46,266 nucleotides of DNA from Nitriliruptoraceae bacterium (GTDB lineage: Bacteria; Actinomycetota; Nitriliruptoria; Nitriliruptorales; Nitriliruptoraceae), in the NCBI GenBank assembly GCA_020832455.1, contig JAFIEQ010000015.1, forward strand, positions 1-46,266. Direction: 5' to 3'. A program made the translations under genes and the position numbers. The notes below the pieces were generated by a model. It did no database searches, was not told the DNA's origin, and saw only the letters and a list, made by a program, of their open reading frames with translations. Positions 24,055 to 31,901 of this stretch are shown here, one piece after another; positions within the stretch are counted from its first letter, which is position 1, and each line of letters begins with the position of its first letter.

Positions 24055-25503
24055 TCAGGGAACCAGGTCCGGCTCCCGCCCGACCGGCCCGGGACGGTGA
24101 CCGGCCACGTGCGCGGCCGCGTGCCGGGTGATCAGGTCCAACGCCACCTCGACGGTGTCCGCGGTCGTGCGGTGCGACAGGACCGCGAGGCGCAGCGCCA
24201 CCCGGGCGTCGATGACGGTGGTCGACAACCGGACCCGCCCGTCCGCGTGGACCGCGCGCAGCAGCGCGTCCTGGGCGGCGTCGTCGCCCGGGACGCGGAA
24301 GGTGACGATCGACAGGTCGGGACAGCCCCCGACGACCTCCAGGTTGGCGTCCGCATCGAGTCGGTCGTACACGTGCATCGCGAGGTCGAGCGCCCGGTCC
24401 AGCGCGTCGCGGAAGGCCGCGACGCCGTGCAACTGCAGCGGCAGCCACAGGCGTAGGCCCCGCCACTCCCGCGTCAGCTCCGGGGTGATCGCGGTGAAGT
24501 CCGGCAGCGCATCGAGGTCGTCGGAGTGGTCGCGCAGGTAGTCGGCGTCCTCCGCGAAGGCCGCGGCGAGGTCGTCGCGCTCGCGGACCAGCAGTGCCCC
24601 GGTCCCGAACGGCAGGAACAGCGACTTGTGCGGGTCGAGGGTGATGGAGTCGGCCCGCTCGATGCCGGCCAGGCGGTCGCGTCCGCGCGCGGTGAGCTGG
24701 AAGAAGCCGCCGTAGGCCGCATCGACGTGGAACCACACCCCGAGCTCGGCCGCCAGGTCCGCGAGGGCGTCCAGCGGATCGACGGCCCCGGCGTTGGTCG
24801 TGCCCGCCGCACCGACGATCGCGATGGGGATGAGGCCGTCCGCGAGGTCCTGCTTGACCGCGATGCGTACCGCCTCGGGGTCGAGCCTGGCGCCGTCGGA
24901 CGAGTCGCACACACGGATCTGTGCTCCCGGGATCCCGGCGATCCGGGCGGCCTTGCGGACCGAGGCGTGCGCGTGCTCACCGACGTAGACGCAGGCGAGG
25001 TCGGCCCGTCCGTCCGCGTGCTTCTCCCGTGCGGCGATGATGGCGGTCATGTTCGCGTTGGAACCACCCGAGAGCAGCACGGCCTGCGCGCGCTCGGGGA
25101 GCTCGAACAGCTCCGCCAGCCACCGCAGCACCCCCTGCTCCAAGGCGACCGCAGCGGGGGTGAACCCGTGCAGTCCGGTGTAGCGGTTCGCGACGGCCGC
25201 GATCAGGTCCCCGAGCGCGGCGCTGAGCAGGCCCGAGCCGGGGATGTAGGCCAGCTCGCCGGCGGCCGCGTTGTCGACCCCGGTGGCCAGCACCGCCCGG
25301 ACCTGCGCGAGGACGGGCTCGAGCGCCGCGGGCTCGAGCGGCGGACGCGTGTCGAGCAACCCCTCGACGAGTTCCTCACCGCGCGGGGCGCCGAGGACCG
25401 GCCGCTGTCCCGCCGTGGTGACCAACTCGCCGACGAGGTCGGAGACCGCGCGCAGCAGTGCATCGGTCTGATCCGGTGCCGGGTCGAAGGCTTCCAGGTA
25501 CAT
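24055..25503 (-). CDS. Group II PLP-dependent amino acid decarboxylase
   Basis: 482 residues. Fold-type I pyridoxal-phosphate decarboxylase of the aromatic-L-amino-acid / glutamate / diaminobutyrate decarboxylase family. Visible are AAALGDLIAAVANRYTG with the early active-site region, VLLSGGSNANMTAIIAARE, the His stacking on PLP in YVGEHAHASVRKAA, the Asp of WFHVDAAYGGFF, and the Schiff-base Lys293 in ITLDPHKSLFLPFGTGALLVR. The C-terminal domain ends near the stop without an extension. Substrate cannot be assigned from this alone. The ATG at 25503 has AGGGAGCC upstream. Confidence 0.85.
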   Translation of the reverse strand: MYLEAFDPAPDQTDALLRAVSDLVGELVTTAGQRPVLGAPRGEELVEGLLDTRPPLEPAALEPVLAQVRAVLATGVDNAAAGELAYIPGSGLLSAALGDLIAAVANRYTGLHGFTPAAVALEQGVLRWLAELFELPERAQAVLLSGGSNANMTAIIAAREKHADGRADLACVYVGEHAHASVRKAARIAGIPGAQIRVCDSSDGARLDPEAVRIAVKQDLADGLIPIAIVGAAGTTNAGAVDPLDALADLAAELGVWFHVDAAYGGFFQLTARGRDRLAGIERADSITLDPHKSLFLPFGTGALLVRERDDLAAAFAEDADYLRDHSDDLDALPDFTAITPELTREWRGLRLWLPLQLHGVAAFRDALDRALDLAMHVYDRLDADANLEVVGGCPDLSIVTFRVPGDDAAQDALLRAVHADGRVRLSTTVIDARVALRLAVLSHRTTADTVEVALDLITRHAAAHVAGHRPGPVGREPDLVP

Positions 25504-25564
25504 CGTTCGGGCTCCCTGCGCGCGTGGTGAGCGAAGCAGATCAGCCGCCGGTCGTACCGTCCAG

Positions 25565-25583
25565 CGTCAACCCCTGCTTGACG
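25565..25583. promoter_or_regulatory. Inverted repeat with TTGACG arms upstream of the PLP decarboxylase
   Basis: CGTCAA-CCCCTGC-TTGACG: 6-bp perfect arms with a 7-nt centre, about 62 bp upstream of the decarboxylase start. The minus-strand arm (TTGACG, 25570-25565) is a good -35 match, but I see no convincing -10 at 16-18 bp. Confidence 0.35.
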
Positions 25584-25663
25584 ACACACTGTCGCGCCGA
25601 AGGTCCCATGTGGGCCAGGCTGCGGTGATGAACGCCCATCGAGCGACGAACCGTCGAGCGCAG

Positions 25664-25684
25664 CACGTGCGTTCGACGCACGTG
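25664..25684. terminator. Strong hairpin downstream of the PIG-L deacetylase gene
   Basis: CACGTGCGT-TCG-ACGCACGTG is a perfect 9-bp stem with a 3-nt loop starting 16 bp after the stop of the minus-strand deacetylase gene at 25701. It is the strongest simple hairpin I found in the window and probably ends that operon. Confidence 0.6.
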
Positions 25685-25700
25685 GTCGCGAGCCGGCCGA

Positions 25701-26441
25701 TCAGTCGCCGAACCGCTCGACGCGTACGGCCGCCTCGACCCCCAGCTCCACCCCGGCACCCTCGAGCATGAACCGCAGGAACTCCACGTCCGCCATCGGG
25801 TGATCGCCCAGTGCCTCGAGGTAGGCAGCGTGTGCCGCGAGGGACTCGATCGCGACGTCGACGAACCCGGTGACGTCGATCGCGTGACGCGCCCGGGGTG
25901 ATCCGCAGACCAGGACCTGCCCGGTGTGGTGCGGCGGGTGGCCGAGCTCGGGGAAGATCCACCGGTTGCCCGCGTCCGCCACGGCATCCAGCAACGCCTC
26001 GCCGAGCGCCCGGTGGTCGGCGGAGTTGCGGTTGCCGCCCTCCGCCCCCCAGAACTCGCGGTGGTTGAGGGTCAGGATCGTGTCCGGCCGGTGCCGTCGG
26101 ATCGCCGAGGTCAGGTCGCGCCGCAGCTCGAGGCCCGCCTCGAGGATGCCGTCCACGTGGTCGAGGAACTCCACCGTGTCCACGCCGACGATCGCGGCGC
26201 TGCGCCGCTGTTCGTCCTCGCGCAACGGCGCGCAGTCCTCCGGCGGGATCGTGTCGATCCCGGCCTCACCGCGGGTCGCGAGGACGTAGACCGCCTCACG
26301 CCCGGCTGCCGTCCACCGGGCGATGGCCGCGGCGCCGCCGTACTCGATGTCGTCGGGATGGGCCACCACCACGAGCACCCGCCCCACGTCCTCACCGATC
26401 CACGTCACCTCGTCGCCAGCCGACGTCCCCGCTGCACTCAT
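25701..26441 (-). CDS. PIG-L/LmbE family zinc-dependent deacetylase
   Basis: 246 residues. The family metal and catalytic motif VVVAHPDDIEYGGAAAIARW (His28, Asp30-Asp31) is intact, followed by ATRGEAG and the third zinc-ligand region RNSADHRALGEALLDAV. Family members deacetylate N-acetyl sugars; in actinobacteria these include mycothiol biosynthesis (MshB) and mycothiol conjugate amidase (Mca). Subfamily placement is not possible by eye. The ATG at 26441 overlaps the stop of the upstream membrane protein (ATGA). Confidence 0.85.
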   Translation of the reverse strand: MSAAGTSAGDEVTWIGEDVGRVLVVVAHPDDIEYGGAAAIARWTAAGREAVYVLATRGEAGIDTIPPEDCAPLREDEQRRSAAIVGVDTVEFLDHVDGILEAGLELRRDLTSAIRRHRPDTILTLNHREFWGAEGGNRNSADHRALGEALLDAVADAGNRWIFPELGHPPHHTGQVLVCGSPRARHAIDVTGFVDVAIESLAAHAAYLEALGDHPMADVEFLRFMLEGAGVELGVEAAVRVERFGD

Positions 26442-26947
26442 CCGCGCTCCACTCCCGGCAGCTGCGCCGGGTCATCGGTCACCAGGTCCCATCGCGCGAC
26501 GCCGAGCGCCTCGCGGAAGCCGTCGAGGTCGCGCACGGCGAGCACGTGTTCCTGGACCCCGCGCTCGGTCCTCGCCACGAGCAGGACCCCACGCCGCTCC
26601 CACGGGGGCCGGTGCACCCGCAGGGACGGGATGTTGCGCTCGCTGACCTTCCGCAGCGCGGTCCCCGTCAGCACGATCCGGGCGTCGATCCGGTCGTGGG
26701 GCAGCACGAGCCCCCGGGAGCGGCGATGCCAGCTCACGCCCGCGTCGTCGACCTCGATGACCACGAGCATCGTCAGTCCGAAGACGAACGCCCCGGCTAC
26801 CGCCGCGACAGCCAGCGGCTCCCACCACCGGCCCGTCCCCCCGGGCACGACGCTGGCCACCGCGGCGACCCCGACCAGGCCGAGGACGACGACCGCGACG
26901 GGCGGACGGGAACGCTCCCGGAACCGGATCTGACGCTCGCTACCCAC
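26438..26947 (-). CDS. Two-TM membrane protein, PH-like/DUF3093-like
   Basis: About 169 residues. A basic start (SERQIRFRERSRPP) precedes two membrane helices (VAVVVLGLVGVAAVASVVPGG and LAVAAVAGAFVFGLTMLVVIEV). A soluble domain follows (VDDAGVSWHRRSRGLVLPHDRIDARIV, and VLLVARTERGVQEHVLAVRDLDGFREAL) that resembles small actinobacterial PH-like membrane proteins, possibly DUF3093. I chose GTG 26947, which has GGGGAG upstream; GTG 26983 would add 12 residues. A TAGACT -10 candidate lies at 27011-27006 on the minus strand. It is translationally coupled to the PIG-L deacetylase gene. Confidence 0.6.
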   Translation of the reverse strand: MGSERQIRFRERSRPPVAVVVLGLVGVAAVASVVPGGTGRWWEPLAVAAVAGAFVFGLTMLVVIEVDDAGVSWHRRSRGLVLPHDRIDARIVLTGTALRKVSERNIPSLRVHRPPWERRGVLLVARTERGVQEHVLAVRDLDGFREALGVARWDLVTDDPAQLPGVERG

Positions 26948-27034
26948 TTGTCCCAAGCTCCCCGGACGTCGACCGCGCGCCACCGGCGCTCCCGTGATCG
27001 GTGGAGTCTAGGACCCGACGCCGTTCTCCGTGCT

Positions 27035-27061
27035 AACCTCCACGAGGTTGCACGGAGTGCT
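27035..27061 (+). promoter_or_regulatory. Promoter (-10 TAACCT) and TTGCAC operator-like site of effector operon 1
   Basis: TAACCT at 27035-27040 is a good -10. At the expected transcription start lies TTGCACGGAGTGC (27049-27061), a 4-bp inverted repeat (GCAC/GTGC) with a 5' TT. Almost the same sequence occurs at effector operon 2 (TTGCACGAAGTGC), and TTGCAC occurs twice at the ABC-XRE promoter. A leader of about 135 nt follows before the first gene. Confidence 0.45.
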
Positions 27062-27181
27062 GTGAAGGGTGGCGAAGGCGCCAGGCGGGATCGGCACCGC
27101 TGGGTCGGGGACACCGCGGCGCGCCCACCTGCTGGACGCGGGTGTCGCCGGTCGGACAGAGGTAGGTACGGAGGGGCGTCG

Positions 27182-27433
27182 ATGGGCGTGACACAGCTCG
27201 ATCTCGGGCGGGTGGCCGACGTGGGGAAGACGTTGGTGCGGGCGCTGGTCCCGGAGGGTGCGCTGCGTGACGCACAACCCCCGTCGGGGATCACCCCGGG
27301 GCTGCACGCGGCGCTCGAGGAGCTCCGCCGCGCGGAGCAGGCCCTCACGACGCACCAGGCCATCCTCGGACGGCACCTCGATCAGCGGCTCTGCGGCCTG
27401 AGTGCGGCCGTGCGTCGGGTGGATCGGTTCTGA
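27182..27433 (+). CDS. Small helical protein, putative type VII effector partner
   Basis: 83 residues, mostly helical, no signal peptide: LDLGRVADVGKTLVRALVPEG, a Pro/Gly turn (PPSGITPGL), then HAALEELRRAEQALTTHQAILGRHL. It is first in a tightly overlapping four-gene operon and aligns by eye with the 88-residue product at 40950-41216, which sits in the same relation to another effector. The layout recalls WXG100 or Lap-type partners that pair with LXG-domain type VII substrates; a WXG motif itself is not obvious. The ATG at 27182 has GGAGGGG upstream. The stop overlaps the next start (TGATG). Confidence 0.65.
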   Translation: MGVTQLDLGRVADVGKTLVRALVPEGALRDAQPPSGITPGLHAALEELRRAEQALTTHQAILGRHLDQRLCGLSAAVRRVDRF

Positions 27434-28398
27434 TGGCGTCGACCGACGGGGGAGCCGGCACCACGCCGCCCGATGGGCCCGATGACCTCGAGGTCGATCT
27501 CGAGGGGCTCGCGGAGCGCCTGCAGACCGACGACCTGTCCCTCGGGATCCTCACGGACGAGGAACTGCTCGCGGTCGGCCTGCTCCCCCACCCGGACGGC
27601 CCTGGGCCGTGGTTCGCCGGGCTCGACGAGGTCGGCCGGGAGATCGCACGGACCGCTGCCCTGCGCTCGCTCGTGGCGCGCGGGCTGCTGCGACCGAGCG
27701 ACGAGCCGGGCGCGCTGGACGTCCACCCCTCCCTCGAACTGCTCCGGCACTGCCGTGAGGAACCGGTCGGGCGGTGTCTGATCACCCGCACGATGGGCGA
27801 GCACGTCGACCGGGCGTTGATCCACCTCGTCGGTGACGGGATCGTGCTCGAGGAGCTGATCGACGGCCAGGGGCTGCACGCGTGCACCCTGCGCGATCCG
27901 GCCCGCCTGGTGCACAACCTGGCCCTGCGTTGCGACCCGGAGGCGGTCGCGGGCGAGGAGACCGGCACGGTCTGGACGACCGGCGGTCCCGGGACGCCGA
28001 GCGCACCGGCGCAGGACGGGACGACGGCGGTGACCCACGTCGATGCCGCGCGCTTCGAGGCCCGCGTGGAGGAACTGCTCGCCGCGGCGGTCGTGCGGAC
28101 CGACCTGCAGACCGTGCGACAGGTGGACGGCGTCGAGGTCGTCCACGCGGCGCTCACGGTGCTCGCCACCCCGGACGGCCTGTGGGCGGTGAGTTCCGGC
28201 CGGCCGGTGCCACCGGACGCGGAGACGGACGCGACAGCGACCGACGCCGCCTCGGAGGATCCCATCGGCGCACTGGCCGAGCTGGGTGCCAGCGAGCTCC
28301 CGGCGGCGCTGCTCGGTGTCGTCGATCCGCTCGTCGAGATGGCCGAGCCGGACCGACCTGCCGACGCGGGACCACCCACGGCGGAGCTCGAGCCGTGA
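27433..28398 (+). CDS. EspG-like putative type VII secretion chaperone
   Basis: 321 residues, cytoplasmic, acidic. An N-terminal disordered tail leads to LEGLAERLQTDDLSLGILTDEELLAVGLLP and REIARTAALRSLVARGLLRPS, then the segment LDVHPSLELLRHCREEPVGRCLITR. The order short helix, Ala-rich helix ending in xARGLL, then a helix ending near a conserved Pro resembles actinobacterial EspG, which binds type VII substrates and keeps them soluble. The similarity is by pattern only. Its place between the small partner and the large effector gene, overlapping both (TGATG, GTGA), supports a dedicated chaperone role. The C-terminal 80 residues are Pro/Asp/Glu-rich. Confidence 0.5.
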   Translation: MASTDGGAGTTPPDGPDDLEVDLEGLAERLQTDDLSLGILTDEELLAVGLLPHPDGPGPWFAGLDEVGREIARTAALRSLVARGLLRPSDEPGALDVHPSLELLRHCREEPVGRCLITRTMGEHVDRALIHLVGDGIVLEELIDGQGLHACTLRDPARLVHNLALRCDPEAVAGEETGTVWTTGGPGTPSAPAQDGTTAVTHVDAARFEARVEELLAAAVVRTDLQTVRQVDGVEVVHAALTVLATPDGLWAVSSGRPVPPDAETDATATDAASEDPIGALAELGASELPAALLGVVDPLVEMAEPDRPADAGPPTAELEP

Positions 28399-31211
28399 GC
28401 GCCACGACCGCGTCCCAGGTCCAGGCGGCTGCCGAGGCCCTCGGCGGCATCGCCGGGCGTGCCTCCCGCGCCGCCGCGGTCCACGAGACCCAGGGCCGGG
28501 CGGTCACCCGCGCCGCGAGCGAGACGACCATCGTGTGGCGCTCCCCGGTGGCCCGGCAGGTCGCCGACCAGCTCACCGGAGCGGCGACCGCCGGACGGTC
28601 GGTCCCGCCCAGCCTGCAGGGCGCCGCGGGCGCGCTCCAGCGGCTGCAGGACCAGGGGCGTGAGATCGCCGGGAGCCTGCAGCGGGTCGAGCAACGCATC
28701 GCGCAGCACGAACTCCGGATCCGCCAACTCACCTGGGCCGCGGAACCCGACGTCCAGCAGCTGCAGCGGGAACGCGCCGCGCTGCAGCAGGCCCGCCGCG
28801 AACAGCACACCCTGATCGGGCAGTGGGCGCAGGCCTGCAACGGCGCGACCCCGACCGTCACCGCGGCGGCGGAGACCCTGCGCCACGCCGCACGACGGGT
28901 CGAGGGGTGCGCGACCCGGATCGGCGCCGGCGCCGGTACGACCGCGGCCGGCAGCGGGGGCAACAGCCCGCTCGCACCGGCGGTCGGGGCACTGGCGATG
29001 GTGTTCCGCAGCTTCAACCTGCTCACGGGCGTCCAGGACGCGCTGGACACGGCCTTCGTGCTGCCGGCCCTGGCCGGGGTCGTCCGGGACTTCGAGACCC
29101 AGGTGCTCGGCACCCGCGGTCCGGATCGACTGCGGGCGTTCCTGCGGTGGCAGGAACGGGTCGGCCGCCAGATGCCGATCTCCGTGGCCGTCGGCGAGTT
29201 GGCGCGCCGCGGGCTGGTCGACGCGAAGTACGCGCGCCGTATCGCGGACGTGCCGACCGCCCCGAACCTGTCCGCCTTCCAGCGTGCCTCCAGCGTGTTG
29301 CGGCTCGGCGGGCGGTTCCTGGCACCGCTCGGCCTGTTCGAGGTCCGGACCATCCTCGACAGCTCCGCGTCCGCGGGTGACCGGATCGCGGGGGCCGGGT
29401 CGGTCTTCGCCGGCGGCGTTGGCGCTGCCGCGCTGCTGGGCGTGGCCCCCGAACTGCCGGGCGCGAGCGCCGCCGGGGTCGCCAGCATCGGGGTCCTGGC
29501 GTACCAGGGGTGGAAGCACCGGGACGCGATCGGCTCGTTCCTGTCCGCGACCTGGCAACGGGCGACGGGCGCCGCGGCCACGGCGTGGGACTGGGCGTCG
29601 GGCGCGGCCTCGAGCGCGTGGAGCAGCACGACGCAGGCCGTCGGGAGCGCGGTCTCGTTCGCGGGGCAGGTCGCCTCGGACACGTGGAACTGGACCTCGT
29701 CCACCGCCAGCAGCGTGTGGGACTGGACCAGGGGCACCGCGAGCAGCGCCTGGGACCGGACGACCGACGCCGCCGGGCGGGCCTGGGACTGGACCGCCGA
29801 TCGGGCCCGCTCCGCCTGGAACTGGGGGCGCGACGCCGTCGTCGACGCGTGGCACTGGACCGCGGAACTCGCGGTGACGACGCTGCGCAACGCGATCGAC
29901 GTCGCCGGGCGGGTCCGGGACGCGGTCGTCGGCGCCGCGCGAGCGATCTGGGACTTCGGGGTCCACGCCACCACGACCGCCCTCGGGTGGATCAGCACCG
30001 GCGCGCGGATCGTCGGTGAGGCCGTCGCCAACCAGGTGATCGCGCCGATCGTCCGGCTGTTGGACAGCCAGGCGTACTGGCGACACCACGGCGAGGCGAT
30101 CCTCTCCCGGGAACCGCAGCCAGGTGTGATCACCGCGCGCGATGCGGGGAGCTTGGAGCAACTGTTCGGGGCGGGCGCCCCCGAGCCCGGCGACGTGGCC
30201 GCGATCGCAGCCCGGTTCGCGGCGCTGTCGCCCGCGGAGCAGCGAGCGCTCGCGCACGCCCATCCGGAACTCGTCGGCTCGCTCGATGGCGCACCGCCCG
30301 GACTGCGTTCCCTGGCGAACGGGCTGCTCGTCAGCCGCGAGCTCACCGCGATCGAGTCACAGATCACGCGGCTCGAACGGCTGGGCCGGTTCGGCTTGCT
30401 CGGCTGGGCAGGCGCGCAGCAGCTCGAGCAGCTGCGTGAACGCGCCAACACGCTGCGGCTGATCGAGGTCGATCTCGGGCTGCGTCCGGGGACGCCCTCG
30501 GTCCCGGGGCTGCAGCTGCTGGTCTTCGATCCCGCCAACGGGCGGATGGCGATGGCCAACGGGGACATCGCGACCGCGACGCACATCGAGATGATGGTGC
30601 CGGGGACCGGCGCGACCATGGACAAGATGTACGGATACCTGGACGACCAGAGGCTCCTGCAGGAGGAACTCGCCGACCGCACCGGCGGACAGCACGTCTC
30701 GGTCGTCTGGCTCGACTACGACAACCCGGCCGGCTCTATGGGGACCGGGCTGCTCCAGGCGACCTCCCCCTGGCCGGCGATCGACGGGGCGCCACGCCTG
30801 GAGTCGTTCGTCGACGGGATGCGTGCGACAACGACGGACGTGCACCTGACGGTGTACGGACACTCCTACGGCGCCACGCTGACCTCCGCGACGCTGGCGA
30901 CCACCGACCTCGACGTCGACGTCGCCGTGCTCGTCGGATCGCCGGGCGGGATGGCGAACCACGTCGACGACTACCGCTCCGACGCCCGAGTCGTCGTCGC
31001 GACGGCCGACTTCGACCTGATCCGCACCGTCAGCGGTGGTGTGCCGACCTACAGGCTCGGGCCCGATCCGGCGAGCGACTCGTTCGGGGCTGAGGTCGTG
31101 GATCTGTCGGGCAGCCCGTTGTCCGTATGGCACCCGTATTACACCTACCTGGAGGACGAGGCCGTGAACGGTGCCTTGGCCGACGCGGTCGCCAGAGCGG
31201 GGAGCCCATGA
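28395..31211 (+). CDS. Putative type VII-secreted effector with C-terminal DUF1023-type alpha/beta hydrolase
   Basis: 938 residues. Residues 1-170 are helical, with a WXG-like turn (Trp48 in TIVWRSPVARQVADQL) and a long coiled coil rich in Gln/Arg, as in LXG/WXG effectors. A hydrophobic stretch at about 330-370 (VFAGGVGAAALLGV) is followed by some 13 consecutive 11-residue repeats with Trp pairs (395-537). The C-terminal 230 residues look like the DUF1023 alpha/beta hydrolase found beside ESX genes: LQLLVFDPANGRMAMANGD, then HVSVVWLDYDNPAG, the elbow LTVYGHSYGATLTSA with Ser824, Asp872/874 in TADFDLIRTV, and His913. Lipase or esterase activity is likely. There is no Sec signal. GTG 28395 overlaps the previous stop; the own stop overlaps the lipoprotein start. 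Confidence 0.75.
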   Translation: MSATTASQVQAAAEALGGIAGRASRAAAVHETQGRAVTRAASETTIVWRSPVARQVADQLTGAATAGRSVPPSLQGAAGALQRLQDQGREIAGSLQRVEQRIAQHELRIRQLTWAAEPDVQQLQRERAALQQARREQHTLIGQWAQACNGATPTVTAAAETLRHAARRVEGCATRIGAGAGTTAAGSGGNSPLAPAVGALAMVFRSFNLLTGVQDALDTAFVLPALAGVVRDFETQVLGTRGPDRLRAFLRWQERVGRQMPISVAVGELARRGLVDAKYARRIADVPTAPNLSAFQRASSVLRLGGRFLAPLGLFEVRTILDSSASAGDRIAGAGSVFAGGVGAAALLGVAPELPGASAAGVASIGVLAYQGWKHRDAIGSFLSATWQRATGAAATAWDWASGAASSAWSSTTQAVGSAVSFAGQVASDTWNWTSSTASSVWDWTRGTASSAWDRTTDAAGRAWDWTADRARSAWNWGRDAVVDAWHWTAELAVTTLRNAIDVAGRVRDAVVGAARAIWDFGVHATTTALGWISTGARIVGEAVANQVIAPIVRLLDSQAYWRHHGEAILSREPQPGVITARDAGSLEQLFGAGAPEPGDVAAIAARFAALSPAEQRALAHAHPELVGSLDGAPPGLRSLANGLLVSRELTAIESQITRLERLGRFGLLGWAGAQQLEQLRERANTLRLIEVDLGLRPGTPSVPGLQLLVFDPANGRMAMANGDIATATHIEMMVPGTGATMDKMYGYLDDQRLLQEELADRTGGQHVSVVWLDYDNPAGSMGTGLLQATSPWPAIDGAPRLESFVDGMRATTTDVHLTVYGHSYGATLTSATLATTDLDVDVAVLVGSPGGMANHVDDYRSDARVVVATADFDLIRTVSGGVPTYRLGPDPASDSFGAEVVDLSGSPLSVWHPYYTYLEDEAVNGALADAVARAGSP
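29577..30005. repeat. 33-bp period coding repeat (11-residue Trp repeats)
   Basis: Thirteen in-frame units of exactly 33 bp encode residues 395-537 of the effector. The clearest units are SDTWNWTSSTA, SSVWDWTRGTA, SSAWDRTTDAA, GRAWDWTADRA, RSAWNWGRDAV and VDAWHWTAELA. Later units lose the second Trp. The period is constant, but nucleotide identity between units is moderate, so the array is old. Confidence 0.85.
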
Positions 31212-31768
31212 GGAACCGGACCCGCGAGCCCAGGTACACACGGGGCGGCATGGTGACCGCGCTGCTCGCCCTACTGATCGGAGGATGTGCCATGGGAGAC
31301 CGTGCGGACCTCATCGACGTGACCATCGACCTCGCGGACCACGCGACGACACTGCTCGCGGCGCTCGAGGCCGACGGTGCCATCGAGGCCGTGGACGAGC
31401 GCGTCCTGCAGCAGCCGATCGGCTGCGGCAACAGCCGCTACCGCTCGACCGTGCTCATCCAGGCGGTCGCCAGCGACGCACTGACGCACGAACGGTTCGC
31501 GGCGGTGGTCGAGGACGCCTGGGACGGCCGGCTCGACACCCGGACGAGGCCGGACTCGACGATCATCGCCCGGCCCCCGGCCCGCGGAGAGCGCCTCGTG
31601 CAGGTGAACTTCGCCAGCGGCGACGACCGTGTCGTGCGACGGATCCGCATCCGCGCGGAGAGCGACTGCCTGCGCGTCCCCGACCGGTTCGACGGCGACC
31701 CGCGACTGCTCACCGACGGGTTCCGTGACGCGGTCGATCCCGAACGACGGCTGGACCCACCCGGCTGA
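31208..31768 (+). CDS. Lipoprotein, candidate immunity protein for the hydrolase effector
   Basis: 186 residues. The N-terminus has Arg residues, a short hydrophobic stretch (MVTALLALLIG) and a lipobox GGC, so the protein should be anchored on the outer face of the membrane. The mature part is not recognised: two Cys (in IGCGNSRY and ESDCLRVP) could form a disulfide, and it ends DGFRDAVDPERRLDPPG. The ATG overlaps the effector stop (ATGA), the usual position for immunity genes. A lipoprotein guarding against a secreted lipase is known from the TslA/TilA pair of Staphylococcus aureus; that comparison is an analogy, not homology I can show. Confidence 0.65.
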   Translation: MRNRTREPRYTRGGMVTALLALLIGGCAMGDRADLIDVTIDLADHATTLLAALEADGAIEAVDERVLQQPIGCGNSRYRSTVLIQAVASDALTHERFAAVVEDAWDGRLDTRTRPDSTIIARPPARGERLVQVNFASGDDRVVRRIRIRAESDCLRVPDRFDGDPRLLTDGFRDAVDPERRLDPPG

Positions 31769-31773
31769 GCCGG
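31761..31773. terminator. Small hairpin at the end of effector operon 1
   Basis: CCGGC-TGA-GCCGG: 5-bp stem with the stop codon as its loop. Weak terminator candidate. Confidence 0.3.
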
Positions 31774-31821
31774 CACCACGCGACCGGCTACTCCTGCGCG
31801 GCGCCGGGCAGGCTCGTGACG

Positions 31822-31827
31822 TAGGCT
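31822..31827 (+). promoter_or_regulatory. Candidate -10 element (TAGGCT) of the first ABC-2 exporter operon
   Basis: TAGGCT, 80 bp before the ATPase start at 31902. Confidence 0.35.
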
Positions 31828-31901
31828 GTCCGGCTGGCCTGCGCACGTTCCGTGCTCCCGCTCCCGCCGTCCTCGACGGCGCGCAGGCGTCGAGGTGTCC
31901 G

